From Syntrophomonadaceae bacterium (lineage in GTDB: Bacteria; Bacillota; Syntrophomonadia; Syntrophomonadales; DTU052), in assembly GCA_012729505.1 (NCBI GenBank), contig JAAYDA010000037.1, positions 38,834 through 102,833 of the forward strand: 64,000 nucleotides of DNA, written 5' to 3'. Position 1 is the stretch's first letter. Each line of letters starts with the position of its first letter. Below the pieces are notes generated by a model that saw nothing but the letters and a program-made list of their open reading frames with translations, did not search any database and was not told where the DNA came from. This document shows positions 24,537-34,800 of this stretch, piece after piece. The translations under genes were made by a program, and so were the position numbers.

Positions 24537-25961
24537 GTGAAGGAATTGAGCTTTGTATCAGCAACCAAGTTAGCCGAGATGATCAGGAATAGAGAAGTGA
24601 CCCCGGTGGAGGTTGTGGACCATTATTTGGGCCGGATCGATTCCATTAACCCCAGCATAAACGCATTTTGTACGGTGGTGGCGGAGCAGGCGCGGGAAGA
24701 AGCCAAGCGGGCCGAGAAAAAGGTTATTTCAGGGGAAAAGCTGGGCCCTCTCCACGGGGTGCCGGTGGCGATCAAGGATTTGACTCCGACTCAGGGCATT
24801 CTTACCACATTTGGATCATTGTTGTTTAAGGATTTCGTACCCCGGCGCGATGCCATAGTCGTCAGGAGAATCAAAGAGGCGGGGGCAATCATTTTGGGAA
24901 AGACCAATACTCCGGAATTTGGACACAAAGGTACCACCGACAACCTGCTGTTTGGCACCACCAAAAACCCCTGGAATCCGGAGATGACCTCAGGCGGTTC
25001 CAGCGGAGGATCGGCAGCGGCGGTGGCCGCCGGTTTAGTGCCTCTGGCCGAGGGAAGTGACGGTGGGGGTTCCATAAGGATTCCAGCCAGCTTCTGCGGA
25101 GTTTTTGGGTTCAAACCCAGCTATGGAAGAATTCCTTATGACAGCAATCCTCGTAATATGTTTGCTTCCCAAAACCCTTTTCAGCATTATGGTCCCCTGG
25201 CGCGCTCAGTAGAAGATGCAGCACTATTGTTTTCAGTAATGACAGGCTTTGACCCGGCAGATCCTTTTTCACTTCCCGATTTGGGTGAGGATTTCCTTAA
25301 GGACATGAAAAATGATGTCCGGCCTTTGCGGGTGGCGTACAGCCCGGATTTGGGCATATACGAAGTGGATAGCCGGGTGGGGCAGGCGATGGAAAAGGCG
25401 GTGGAAACCTTGCGAAGGCTGGGGCTGCAGGTGGCGGAGGTGGAGTTTAAGCCGGGTGAAAAAGATGCTTTTGAAAGGGCCTTTGAAGTCCTATGGTTTA
25501 CCCAGTATGCATCCTCATGGAGTTCGGTGCTGCCTGAGAAACGCGAGATGCTATCCCGGGCGGTGGTTAACATGATTGAAGTCGGTCAGACTATTAGCGC
25601 TCTGGAATACAAGCAGGTTGAAGTATTGCGCACCGGTCTGTATTATAAAATACGAAATTTGTTTGCTGACTTTGACCTTTTGATCTGTCCTACTCTGGCG
25701 ACGCCAGCTTTTTCGCATCAGATTAAAGGTCCCGCAGAGATAAACGGAAAGCGGATCAATCCCTTTACAGATTGGATGATGACGAATCTGTTTAATCTGA
25801 CCGGTCATCCGGCGGCATCTGTTCCAATTGGATTTACGGAAGATGGACTTCCTATAGGAATGCAGGTGATTGGCAGCCGTTTGGAGGATAGTAAAGTGCT
25901 GCGCCTGTCTTATGCTTACCAGCAGACTTCTCCCTGGGCTGATCGCCATCCGAATCCTTAA
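24537..25961 (+). CDS. Amidase signature family enzyme
   Basis: A 474-residue amidase with the Ser-cisSer-Lys triad complete: Lys80 (GVPVAIKD), cis-Ser155 (SGGSSGGSAAA) and nucleophile Ser179 (DGGGSIRIPAS). The C-terminus (TGHPAASVPIGFTEDGLPIGMQVIG) is typical. Members hydrolyse amides (acetamidase, 6-aminohexanoate cyclic dimer hydrolase) or act in GatA; the absence of gatB/gatC and the INPSINAFCTVV start argue for a catabolic amidase. GTG 24537 follows AAGGAG by eight bases. Confidence 0.9.
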   Translation: MKELSFVSATKLAEMIRNREVTPVEVVDHYLGRIDSINPSINAFCTVVAEQAREEAKRAEKKVISGEKLGPLHGVPVAIKDLTPTQGILTTFGSLLFKDFVPRRDAIVVRRIKEAGAIILGKTNTPEFGHKGTTDNLLFGTTKNPWNPEMTSGGSSGGSAAAVAAGLVPLAEGSDGGGSIRIPASFCGVFGFKPSYGRIPYDSNPRNMFASQNPFQHYGPLARSVEDAALLFSVMTGFDPADPFSLPDLGEDFLKDMKNDVRPLRVAYSPDLGIYEVDSRVGQAMEKAVETLRRLGLQVAEVEFKPGEKDAFERAFEVLWFTQYASSWSSVLPEKREMLSRAVVNMIEVGQTISALEYKQVEVLRTGLYYKIRNLFADFDLLICPTLATPAFSHQIKGPAEINGKRINPFTDWMMTNLFNLTGHPAASVPIGFTEDGLPIGMQVIGSRLEDSKVLRLSYAYQQTSPWADRHPNP

Positions 25962-26007
25962 GGGAATAGCCCGGCTTGGATATTTGAACTGGGGGGAGTT
26001 GGATTTT

Positions 26008-26718
26008 TTGCCTGATAACGTATTAATGCGCCTTAAGAATGTCAGCAAGACTTATATTATGGGTGAGATCAAGGTAGAGGCGTTAAAAGAAACTTCCTTG
26101 GAAATATTGGCGGAGGAGGTCTTGGTTATTCTGGGGCCCAGCGGTTCCGGCAAAAGCACTCTTCTGAATCTGGTGGGAGGGATAGATTCGTCTACTACCG
26201 GTGAGATTTTATACGATGAAAAGGTGTTAACTGATGGCAATGATCGGGTATTAACCAGTTTTCGCCGATTGGATGTGGGCTTCATTTTTCAATTCTACAA
26301 TCTGATTCCGGATCTGACCTGTGAAGAGAATGTGGCCCTGGCGGCTGAATTGGTGCCGGAGCCTCTTGAGGTACAGGATGTGCTTCATGATGTGGGGCTG
26401 CATGACCGACGGGATCATTTTCCTTCACAGCTGAGTGGCGGAGAACAGCAAAGGGTGGCCATTGCCCGGGCTGTGGTCAAACGTCCCCGCATTCTGTTGT
26501 GTGATGAACCTACCGGATCACTGGATTATGAAACCGGTAAAATGGTTTTGCGATTGTTGGTTGACATAAGAAACAAATATCACAGCACGGTAATCATAGT
26601 AACTCACAATTCGGCCATCGGAGATATGGCCGACCGGGTTGTGCGTATGCGCAGCGGTGAAATCGTGGAGATTATCGAGAATGAGAACCCATTACCCCCG
26701 GAAAGGATTGAATGGTAA
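26008..26718 (+). CDS. ABC transporter ATPase (MacB/LolD type)
   Basis: A 236-residue ATPase. Walker A is GPSGSGKST, the Q-loop is [13 protein letters not shown], the signature is [14 protein letters not shown], Walker B is [12 protein letters not shown] and the switch His is in IVTHNSAIG. The subfamily ([25 protein letters not shown]) is that of ATPases paired with FtsX-like permeases. The likely start is TTG 26008 nine bases after GGGGGGAG; an ATG at 26026 lacks a ribosome binding site. It overlaps the permease gene by seven bases. Confidence 0.9.
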   Translation: MPDNVLMRLKNVSKTYIMGEIKVEALKETSLEILAEEVLVILGPSGSGKSTLLNLVGGIDSSTTGEILYDEKVLTDGNDRVLTSFRRLDVGFIFQFYNLIPDLTCEENVALAAELVPEPLEVQDVLHDVGLHDRRDHFPSQLSGGEQQRVAIARAVVKRPRILLCDEPTGSLDYETGKMVLRLLVDIRNKYHSTVIIVTHNSAIGDMADRVVRMRSGEIVEIIENENPLPPERIEW

Positions 26719-29093
26719 TGAGTACCCTGACTCGCAAGCTCTTTCGAACTATTGTCAATACCCGAGGTCAGTTTCTGGCCCTGATAGTAATCGTGGCTTT
26801 GGGGGTCATGATCTATGTCAGTATGAATATCGTATATTCAAACCTGGCCCAAGCTCAGCAGCAGTTTTATGAAGAAAATCGCTTTGCTGACTATACCTTC
26901 CTGGTGGTTAAAGCTCCCGAATCGGTGGTATCTCGTATTGAAGCAGTACCCGGGGTAATCAAAGCCACCGGACGCCTGCAAAAAGATGTGACTATCTTCA
27001 AGGATAACGAGGAACGTGCTGTCGGACGATTAACCGGCTATCCGCTTCCGGTGAAGGATGAGCTGAACAACATACACCTTCTTTCAGGCAGGAGCTTTGA
27101 TGACATTGCCTCAGAAGAGATCGGGATAATTGCTGATCCCCAGTATGCAGAGGCTAATGCCATTAAACCCGGCAAAAAAATTGAGATTTTAGCTGACAGC
27201 AGGAAAGTGGACATTACAGTTATCGGCACCGCCATCAGCCCGGAATTCGTATATCCTATGAAGGATTCATCATCCCTCTTTCCTGAACCGGAGTTATTTG
27301 GAATCCTCATGATGCCCCAAAAACAGGTGCAGCAGATCCTGGGGATGCCCGGGCAAATCAATCAAGTCCTGCTGGATTTGGCCCCCGATGCCGATGAAGC
27401 TCTGATTAAAAGCCAGGTAGGGGCTATATTAAAGCCTTACGGAAATATAGCTGACTATCCCCGCAAAAACCAGTCGAGCCATGTGGTGCTTCAGGCGCAA
27501 TTAGATGGCATAAAGCTGATTTCAACCAGTCTTCCTCTAATCTTTTTTCTGATTGCCGCCGGGATTCAATTTGTAATTCTGAGTCGGCTTATTCGTTCTC
27601 AGCGTATGTCTATCGGGGTTATGAAGGCTCTAGGGTATAACAACCGCCAGATTATTTGGAATTATACTTCATATGCGCTATTGGTCAGTCTGCTGGGGGC
27701 TCTGGCGGGAAATGCCCTGGGGTTGGGTATGGCTTCGGCCATGACGGTTCTTTTTGCCCAGTATTTCAATCTGCCTCCGGCTGCAATGGGCATCAATCTG
27801 CAGGTTGTGGTCATAAGCTTTCTGATAAGTTCCCTGGTGGCAGGGGCGTCAGGGTTGCTGGCCTCAAGATCTGTACTGCAGATTAACCCGGCTGAGGCCA
27901 TGCGTCCCCAGCCTCCGGCTATAGGCAGACGCACACCAGTGGAAGATTGGGCCTGGCTCTGGAACCGCCTGAGCAGCAGTTGGAAAATGAGTCTGCGTTC
28001 CATGTTTCGTAATCGCACCCGATTCTCGGTAACGATACTGGGAGTTATGAGCGCGGTGGTGTTGCTTATGTTTACCTTCCTTATGTCGGATGCGACGAAC
28101 CATTTTTTCGATCAAAGCTTTGAGCAAGTTAATCATTACGATTACATAGTACGGTTCTCAGAACCCATTAAAGAAAGTGAACTCTTGTATTGGAACGGCT
28201 GGGATGAAGTGCAGCGAACAGAAAAGATGATGGAAATACCAGTGAAGGCAATCTTCTCTAATCAGACAGTTGATGATGTGATAGTGGGATTGGAGCCATC
28301 CAGTCAGCTGAAAAAGGTCTCTGACAAATATGGAGAGATCCATAGGATTCCGGAGGAAGGAATCCTCATAAACAGTGTTACTGCCGATAAAATGGGCCTT
28401 GCGGTTGGAGACGTGGTGACAGTGGAGACCGTAATGGGGATGGGTGCTGTGCGCACAGCCCAGTTGAAGGTGATGGATAGATTTGAGCCGATGACGGGGG
28501 CTATTTCTTATGTTTCACTGGAGACGGCCAATCGTCTCTTGGGGGAACGGCAGCTGGTTACTGCAGCTATGCTAAAGCTGGATGCTCCGGTGATGCCGTC
28601 GCTGGAAAAGCGCCTAAAGGAGATGAGCAGGGTCGGTTCAGTGGTGAGTTTTTCTCAAGAACGAGCCGTCTATGAGAAGCTGATGGGAACTGTGTGGGTA
28701 TCAATAGGAGTCATGCTGATGTTTGCGGTAATATTGGGCATAGCCATCATATACAACACTTCGGTAATGACTTTGAACGAGCGTCAGCGTGAGATGGCTT
28801 CCCTGCGAGTCTTAGGCTATTCAAAGGGTGAGGTGGCTGGACTTATTCGCAAGGAGACCTGGCTTCAGGCCGTAATTGGAATTGTTCTGGGACTACCGTC
28901 GGGAAAGGCGGTGGCGACTGCTTATCTTGCTTCTGCCACCACTGAAATGTATAGCCTTCCGGCTGTTATTTACCCGCGCAGCTATCTTATGGTGGCAATA
29001 GTGGCATTCATCTTTGTCTGGCTGGGGCAGAATCTGTCCATTCGCAAAGCAGGAAAACTGGATATGGTTGAAGTATTGAAAAACCGGGAATAG
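26712..29093 (+). CDS. FtsX-like ABC transporter permease
   Basis: A 793-residue permease with two FtsX-like repeats. Hydrophobic helices are near the N-terminus, then in clusters around 265-385 and 430-450, and at the C-terminus (665-790). The FtsX core with the MKALGYNNRQIIWNYT motif and a second copy MASLRVLGYSKGEVAGLIRKET are clear. Large extracellular segments lie between. It pairs with the ATPase before it and the adaptor after it, forming a MacAB-like mechanotransmitter or lipid/peptide exporter; cargo unknown. Confidence 0.9.
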   Translation: MVMSTLTRKLFRTIVNTRGQFLALIVIVALGVMIYVSMNIVYSNLAQAQQQFYEENRFADYTFLVVKAPESVVSRIEAVPGVIKATGRLQKDVTIFKDNEERAVGRLTGYPLPVKDELNNIHLLSGRSFDDIASEEIGIIADPQYAEANAIKPGKKIEILADSRKVDITVIGTAISPEFVYPMKDSSSLFPEPELFGILMMPQKQVQQILGMPGQINQVLLDLAPDADEALIKSQVGAILKPYGNIADYPRKNQSSHVVLQAQLDGIKLISTSLPLIFFLIAAGIQFVILSRLIRSQRMSIGVMKALGYNNRQIIWNYTSYALLVSLLGALAGNALGLGMASAMTVLFAQYFNLPPAAMGINLQVVVISFLISSLVAGASGLLASRSVLQINPAEAMRPQPPAIGRRTPVEDWAWLWNRLSSSWKMSLRSMFRNRTRFSVTILGVMSAVVLLMFTFLMSDATNHFFDQSFEQVNHYDYIVRFSEPIKESELLYWNGWDEVQRTEKMMEIPVKAIFSNQTVDDVIVGLEPSSQLKKVSDKYGEIHRIPEEGILINSVTADKMGLAVGDVVTVETVMGMGAVRTAQLKVMDRFEPMTGAISYVSLETANRLLGERQLVTAAMLKLDAPVMPSLEKRLKEMSRVGSVVSFSQERAVYEKLMGTVWVSIGVMLMFAVILGIAIIYNTSVMTLNERQREMASLRVLGYSKGEVAGLIRKETWLQAVIGIVLGLPSGKAVATAYLASATTEMYSLPAVIYPRSYLMVAIVAFIFVWLGQNLSIRKAGKLDMVEVLKNRE

Positions 29094-29105
29094 GGGGAAG
29101 AGGAG

Positions 29106-30290
29106 ATGAAAAACAAAAGAATCTGGATAGCCGGCGGAGTGTCCCTGGTCCTGTTGCTGATTGTTATTACGGCAACTCTGGGAAACAGCCAAAATGTTGA
29201 AGTTGCTCAGGCTACACAGGGAACCTTTATTCTTTCGGTGGAGGAAACCGGTTATGTGGAGTCAGTGGATAATCGCGAGATTCAAGCCACCCAAATGGCT
29301 CGAGTGCTGGAGCTGTTGGTGGAGACCGGTGATACGGTCAAGGCCGGGCAGACTCTTATCCGCATGACCAGTCCGGAGCTTACAGCGGAAATTGCCGCCA
29401 CTCGTACCCAGATATCCGGTGTTGAGTCCCAATTACAGGCGGCTCACCTGCGGGTAGGAGTTTTAGAAGCGGAATTGAAGGCCGGAAAGGATAACCTGGA
29501 TCGTTCCAAAGCCCTTTTGGATTCCGGCGCCCTGGCGCCGGTTGAATACGAAAAAGTGCAGTTGCAGGTTACCCAATTGATGGAAGGAGTGGCCCGGGAG
29601 CAAGCTGTTGTTGCCGGATTGACCGGTCAGTTAGCCGGTCTGAATGAGATTTTGAGTGCCGGTGAAGCAAGAGCCGCAGAGCTGCAGGTGGTCAGTCAGA
29701 CGGATGGAACCATTTTAGATATCCCCGTTGAAGCCGGCCAAGTAGTATCAGCAGGTGTTACCTTAGTACAGATAGGGTCAACCGGCACATTAGAGATTAA
29801 AACCGAACTCTTAAGCGATGAAATCCGCCGGGTTAAAATTGGGCAGGATGCCCGGATTACTGCGCCGGTTCTGGATGATCAGGAAATAATGGGCAAGGTC
29901 GCCAAAATATACCCGCAGGCCTTTGAGAAGACATCAGCCTTGGGTGTTATTCAGCGTCGGGTTCCGGTAATTATTTCTATTGATGAAATCGGTAATCTTC
30001 AGCCGGGCTATGAAGTCCGGGTGGCTATTGAAACGATTCATAAGAAGGGAGTTATTCTGCTTCCCCGTGAATCGGTAAGCCTTAATGATGACGGTGAATA
30101 CCAGGTTTTGGCCATAATTGACGGCAAGATTGAGTTTTGCCCTGTTGAATTGGGTGAAAGAAGCCAGCAATGGGTAGAAGTGCTGGCTGGTATCGAGGTT
30201 GACCAATTCGTCTGCCGGGATGCCAGCAGGGAATTAAAGGAAGGGGCTCGGGTAAAAGGTGTTTTGAATGGAGAAAGGGTCGCTAAGTAA
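29106..30290 (+). CDS. HlyD/MacA-type periplasmic adaptor protein
   Basis: A 394-residue membrane-anchored adaptor. One N-terminal helix (about 5-26), a split biotinyl-lipoyl domain (VLELLVETGDTVKAGQTLIRM and later DGTILDIPVEAGQVVSAGVTLVQIG), a coiled-coil hairpin between them (about 95-190, rich in Leu/Glu/Ala) and a beta-barrel C-part. In Gram-positive bacteria such adaptors extend MacB-like transporters outward. The gene starts 12 bases after the permease stop, so ATPase-permease-adaptor form one operon. A MITE-family fragment follows the stop codon. Confidence 0.9.
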   Translation: MKNKRIWIAGGVSLVLLLIVITATLGNSQNVEVAQATQGTFILSVEETGYVESVDNREIQATQMARVLELLVETGDTVKAGQTLIRMTSPELTAEIAATRTQISGVESQLQAAHLRVGVLEAELKAGKDNLDRSKALLDSGALAPVEYEKVQLQVTQLMEGVAREQAVVAGLTGQLAGLNEILSAGEARAAELQVVSQTDGTILDIPVEAGQVVSAGVTLVQIGSTGTLEIKTELLSDEIRRVKIGQDARITAPVLDDQEIMGKVAKIYPQAFEKTSALGVIQRRVPVIISIDEIGNLQPGYEVRVAIETIHKKGVILLPRESVSLNDDGEYQVLAIIDGKIEFCPVELGERSQQWVEVLAGIEVDQFVCRDASRELKEGARVKGVLNGERVAK

Positions 30291-30308
30291 GGAAGTTCAA
30301 CGCTTCAC

Positions 30309-30430
30309 GTCGAACCAAGCGGGAAGCACGAATCTTTTCAAGGAAGATTCGGCTCCCGCTGGAATTCATCCCGTGTCTCCTTATTCAATTTCTGAGTTGT
30401 TGGGATAAGATTTTTTTGATCATTATAGTC
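30309..30430. mobile_element. MITE-like family 2 fragment
   Basis: Contains the hairpin GCGGGA..CGAATC paired with GATTCG..CCCGC (30319-30359), shared with the copy at 57214-57434, and the segment with CATCCCGTGT and GAGTTGTTGGGAT shared with the copy at 14624-15032. Terminal repeats are not complete, so this looks like a decayed copy. Confidence 0.55.
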
Positions 30431-30435
30431 AATAT

Positions 30436-31069
30436 GGAGTTGACAAAGAGATTATTTTTCGATAGAAAGGAATTTGGCGATAAACGTAGAAGTATAAATC
30501 TCTGGAATAGTATCAGGGTGTTCCAGGAAATAATTGTAATAGCTAGTTCCAAAATGCACATGCGTTTCAATCCCATTTATGGCTGATTTAAGGCGATAAA
30601 TGTATGGCAAGAGTGCATTGTTTTCTGTTGTTAAAGGAGATCTGGCCTGGTCGGCTTGCTGTAAATGCTTGAAGTGGGACGGGTTAAGCGCCAAGGTTTA
30701 TTTTTGGTTAAAGAGGCAGTAATCGCCTGGGCTACAGACTGGTCTGGTGGAGGTCAATTATGATTGCGCCACTAATATTAGCTGAAAGGGGTGGTTATAT
30801 TTCGAGGTGATTACTCCTGTATATTAGAGAGAGAATTATTTCCCGAGCTTTAGTGCCTGAAGCTATTGACCAGGACTTTTACCCGCAGGATTAACCTGGG
30901 AACGGGTTAATCTCCCATGGTTGGAACGGAACATTATAGGCAACGCAGGGATGGTCTGTCAGAGAGCAAACATGGATCATGGAGGCGTTGTCAGGAATTC
31001 CTGGTCAAAAGTGGCTGTTCTTAAATCAGGGTCATTAAAATTCGTATTACTTGGGAAGGAGAGATGAGC
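30436..31069. other. Gene-poor leader region upstream of formate dehydrogenase
   Basis: About 630 bp between the MITE fragment and the formate dehydrogenase start. A frame of 80 codons on the minus strand (30452-30694) has only a TTG start without a ribosome binding site and no recognised domain. A short plus-strand frame (30760-30810, 16 residues) has GGAGG at good spacing. A complex leader RNA is possible but no known riboswitch core was recognised. Confidence 0.4.
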
Positions 31070-33745
31070 GTGGGATTAATTAAACTCATTATTGATGGAA
31101 AGGAGGTTGAAGTGTCATCCGGGACTACAGTCCTCAATGCGGCTGAACAAGCAGGAATTCATATTCCCAGGTTCTGCTATGACAAGGAATTGAGCTCTTG
31201 CGGTGCCTGCCGTATTTGCGTGGTGGAGATCGAAGGAATGCGCAATCTAGTCGCTTCCTGCGTCACTGAGGCAGCTCCGGGAATGGTGGTTAATACTGAA
31301 ACAACGGCAGTGGTAGAGGCTCGAAAAATGGTATTGGAGTTACTGATTGCCGACCATCCACAGGACTGCATGACCTGTGAAAAAATGGGTGATTGCAGCC
31401 TGGCCACCTATTGCCATCGCTACGGTGTCAAAAAGAGTTCTTTTGAAGGAGTTCAGCACAGTTATCCACTGGATGACAACAACCCCTTTATTGTCCGGGA
31501 CATGAACAAATGTATCCTTTGTGGTTTGTGTGTGCGGGCATGTAATGAATTGCCGGGCAAGGATAATCTCCATTTTGCCAACCGCGGATTTGATCGCAAA
31601 GCCACTACTTGTGGCGACGTTCCTTATGTTGATTCAGACTGCACCTTTTGCGGGACTTGTGTGACATTTTGTCCTACCGGGGCCCTGACCGAAAGAAGTC
31701 TTCATGGTACGGTTCGCCGCTGGGAATTGGAAAAAGTCAGAACAACCTGTCCGTTTTGCGGAACAGGATGCAACTTTGATCTGTGTGTACATGATGACAA
31801 GGTAGTAGGGGTAATGGCTACTGAGGAAGCTGTGGTTAATGGCCGCTCCTTGTGCATCAAAGGCAAATTTGGAGTTGACTATGTTCACAACGAAAAACGG
31901 CTTACGACTCCACTGATCAAGAAGGATGGCGAATTTGTTCCTGCATCATGGGACGAAGCGTTGGATCTTATTGCTGATCGTTTTGCAGAAATTAAAGAAA
32001 AAAATGGACCTGATTCATTTGCCTCTCTGAGTTCTGCTCGTTGTACCAATGAAGAAAACTACCTCATGCAAAAATTCACCCGGGCAGTCATGGGCACTAA
32101 TAACGTTGACCATTGCGCCCGAACTTGACATGCTCCGACGGTGGCCGGTCTGGCCACATCATTCGGCAGCGGAGCTATGACCAACTCGATAGGTGAAATC
32201 GCAGGAGCCGAATTGCTTCTGTTGGTTGGAACCAACACCACCGAAGCCCACCCGGTAATAGGTTACAGGATGAAACAAGCCGCTCGTCGGGGCGCAAAAT
32301 TAATTGTGGTTGATCCTCGACGCATCGAGCTGGCTGAAGAGGCTGATTACTGGCTGCGTATTCAACCGGGTACCGACATTCCCCTTCTTAATGGATTAAT
32401 GAATATTATTATTAAAGAAGGACTTCATGACGAGGCATTCATCGCGGAAAGAACAGACAATTTTGAAGCTCTTAAAGAAACAGTTGAGAAATATCCTCCT
32501 GAGCTGGTTTCTGAAATGACAGGAGTTCCCGTCGACGATCTTTATGCGGTGGCGCGCCTTTATGCCACTACTGATAAAGCCATGACCTTCTATACTTTGG
32601 GGATTACGGAGCATATTTGCGGTACCAGCAACGTAATGAGTATTGCCAACCTGGCTATGCTCACCGGTCATTTGGGACGTCCCCATACCGGAGTCAATCC
32701 CATTCGCGGCCAGAATAATGTTCAGGGTGCTTGTGATATGGGAGCCCTGCCCAATGTTTTCTCAGGATATCAAAGAGTAACCGATCCAGCCATTAATGAA
32801 AAGTTTGAGAAGGCGTGGGGGGTACCATTATCTGATCAATTAGGGTTAATGATTCCCGATATGTTCGACAAGGCCAATGAAGGTAAGCTTAAGTCTATGT
32901 ATATTTTGGGAGAGAACCCGGTGCTTACGGATCCCAACAGTAACCACATCCGTTCCGGACTGGCTAATCTGGAATTTCTGGTGGTACACGAGCTGTTTCT
33001 TACCGAAACGGCAGAATATGCAGATGTTATACTGCCTGCTGCCAGCTTTGCAGAAACGGATGGCACGTTTACTAATACCGAGCGTCGTGTTCAGCGAGTG
33101 CGCAAAGCCATCACTCCTTTGCCGGAGCTAACTACCTGGCAGGCTATTATAGCCCTCAGCAACAGAATGGGATATGCTATGAACTATTCTGATCCCGGGG
33201 AAATCTGGGATGAGATGGCCTCGTATAGCCCGTCCATGGCGGGAATAAACTATGATCGCATAGATGCAAAAGGCATCCAGTGGCCCTGTCCCACCTTGGA
33301 GCATCCTGGAACGGGATATCTGCATTCCGGAACTTTCAGTCGTGGCAAGGGACTGTTCCAGGCGATCGACCATGTACCTCCGGGCGAATCCCCGGATGAG
33401 GAATATCCGTTCCTGCTTTCGACGGGTCGGATATTATATCACTATAATGTTACTACTCCCTATTCTCCCGGCATTCAAAGCCTTTGGTCGGAAGAGAGGG
33501 CAGAAGTCAATCCTGACGATGCGGATCGTCTGGGAGTGCACACTGGGGATATGGTAAAGGTTGCCTCGCGCCGTGGCGAAATTACCACCAAAATCCAGGT
33601 TACTGATCGGGTTCCCCCCGGACTTATCTGGATGTCCTTCCACCATACGGCAAGCCCGACGAACGCTATTACCAGTGATGCCGTTGATCCCATTACCAAA
33701 ACTGGTGAGTATAAGGTATGCGGGGTAAGAGTAGAGAAACTATAG
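31070..33745 (+). CDS. fdhA: Formate dehydrogenase catalytic subunit, selenocysteine-containing
   Basis: An 891-residue molybdenum or tungsten formate dehydrogenase that oxidises formate to CO2. The reading frame is interrupted only by a TGA at 32126-32128, decoded as Sec353: the context is CART-U-HAPTVAGL, the strictly conserved FdhA active site (U-H), and a SECIS-type hairpin follows directly. N-terminal part: a [2Fe-2S] domain (C36, C44, C47, C64), a His-Cys [4Fe-4S] site (H96, C100, C103, C109), two [4Fe-4S] clusters (C148-C158 and C191-C201) and the cofactor-domain cluster (C227, C230, C234, C262). C-terminal molybdopterin dinucleotide-binding domain from about 780. GTG 31070 is eight bases after AAGGAG; ATG 31064 is too close. 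Automated callers would split it at the TGA. Downstream nuoE/F-like genes suggest NAD(H) coupling. Confidence 0.95.
32126..32165 (+). promoter_or_regulatory. SECIS element with in-frame UGA (selenocysteine)
   Basis: The UGA at 32126-32128 is followed by a hairpin with stem GTGGCC/GGCCAC (32141-32146 with 32152-32157) and apical loop GGTCT. The loop matches the GGUCU of the E. coli fdhF SECIS and the stem begins 12 bases after the UGA, as in bacterial SECIS elements. Confidence 0.85.
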
Positions 33746-33755
33746 GGGGCAACAG

Positions 33756-34790
33756 ATGCGAAAAGTGCCGATAAGTGAAGCGATAGGCATGACCCTTTGC
33801 CATGATATGACCGGAATTATTCCTGGTCAGCACAAAGGAAGGGAATTCCGCAGGGGTGATGTGATTACTCCTGAAGATATTCCCAGATTAAAACAACTGG
33901 GCAAAGAGCATGTATATGTTTGGGAATCAACTCCTGTTCAGGTTCATGAAGAAGAAGCCGCTTTGCGTCTGGCTGAATCTGCCGCCGGGCCAGGGCTGGC
34001 TTGGAGTGAGCCGAATCAGGGAAAAGTCAACCTGATTTCCGAATATGATGGACTTTTAAAGATTAAGACAGACCGGTTACACATGGTCAATCGTCTTGAA
34101 AACTTAGCTTTCGCTACCTTATACAATAATCAGATGGTAAAAAAAGGACAGATAGTGGCAGGGGCAAAAATAATCCCGTTGATGATTGACGGTGACAAAC
34201 TTGATGAAGCCGTACAAATATGCGGCGGGCCTTCTGAATACCTTTTGTCAGTCAAGCCTTTCCAATCCTTATGGACGGGAGTTGTCACGACTGGAAACGA
34301 GGTGTATTCGGGTCGGGTTCAGGATGGATTTGGCAGCCTGTTGCAGAAAAAAATTGCTCCTTTTGGGGGCAGAATGATTAGACAGGTAATTGTCCCTGAT
34401 AACTCGGAGGTTATTACTGAAGAGATCCACAAGCTTTTAAATGAAGGTGCGGAGCTGATTTTGGTCACCGGCGGAATGTCGGTAGATCCTGACGATGTAA
34501 CCCCTTTGGCGATTAAAGCCACCGGAGCTGATTTGGTCTTTTATGGAGCCCCGGTTCTTCCCGGCTCCATGTTCATGCTGGCTTATAAGGAGCATGTTCC
34601 TGTCTGCGGCATACCGGCCGGCGCACTTTATAATAAAATTACGATTTTAGATATTATTTTGCCTCGGATTTTTGCCGGGGAACGAATAGAGCGTGAAGAG
34701 ATTATATTGTTGGGACATGGCGGGCTGTGTCAAGAATGTTCAGTCTGCCACTATCCCAATTGTACTTTCGGAAAAGCTGCTCCGATGTAA
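33756..34790 (+). CDS. Molybdopterin-binding protein (MoaB/Mog-like domain)
   Basis: A 344-residue protein with a C-terminal molybdopterin-binding fold (WTGVVTTGNEVYSGRVQD, then ELILVTGGMSVDPDDVTP) like the MoeA/MogA cofactor-binding core, and an N-terminal part typical of clostridial formate dehydrogenase operons. The C-terminus is a cysteine-rich tail (CQECSVCHYPNC), a possible metal site. It probably takes part in cofactor insertion into the formate dehydrogenase. It follows fdhA by ten bases and overlaps neither gene. Confidence 0.85.
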   Translation: MRKVPISEAIGMTLCHDMTGIIPGQHKGREFRRGDVITPEDIPRLKQLGKEHVYVWESTPVQVHEEEAALRLAESAAGPGLAWSEPNQGKVNLISEYDGLLKIKTDRLHMVNRLENLAFATLYNNQMVKKGQIVAGAKIIPLMIDGDKLDEAVQICGGPSEYLLSVKPFQSLWTGVVTTGNEVYSGRVQDGFGSLLQKKIAPFGGRMIRQVIVPDNSEVITEEIHKLLNEGAELILVTGGMSVDPDDVTPLAIKATGADLVFYGAPVLPGSMFMLAYKEHVPVCGIPAGALYNKITILDIILPRIFAGERIEREEIILLGHGGLCQECSVCHYPNCTFGKAAPM

Positions 34791-34800
34791 AGACGAAGGG

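Noticed and set aside
30452..30694. 80-codon minus-strand frame upstream of formate dehydrogenase
   Set aside because: TTG start without a ribosome binding site, no recognised family; kept only as a note in the gene-poor region.
30700..31060. Molybdenum cofactor riboswitch upstream of fdhA
   Set aside because: The location is attractive but I could not match the conserved Moco RNA core by eye, so no call is made.
31064..32128. Formate dehydrogenase as a broken gene (nonsense mutation or pseudogene)
   Set aside because: The TGA is exactly at the conserved selenocysteine position, the SECIS follows and the frame is intact to the end.
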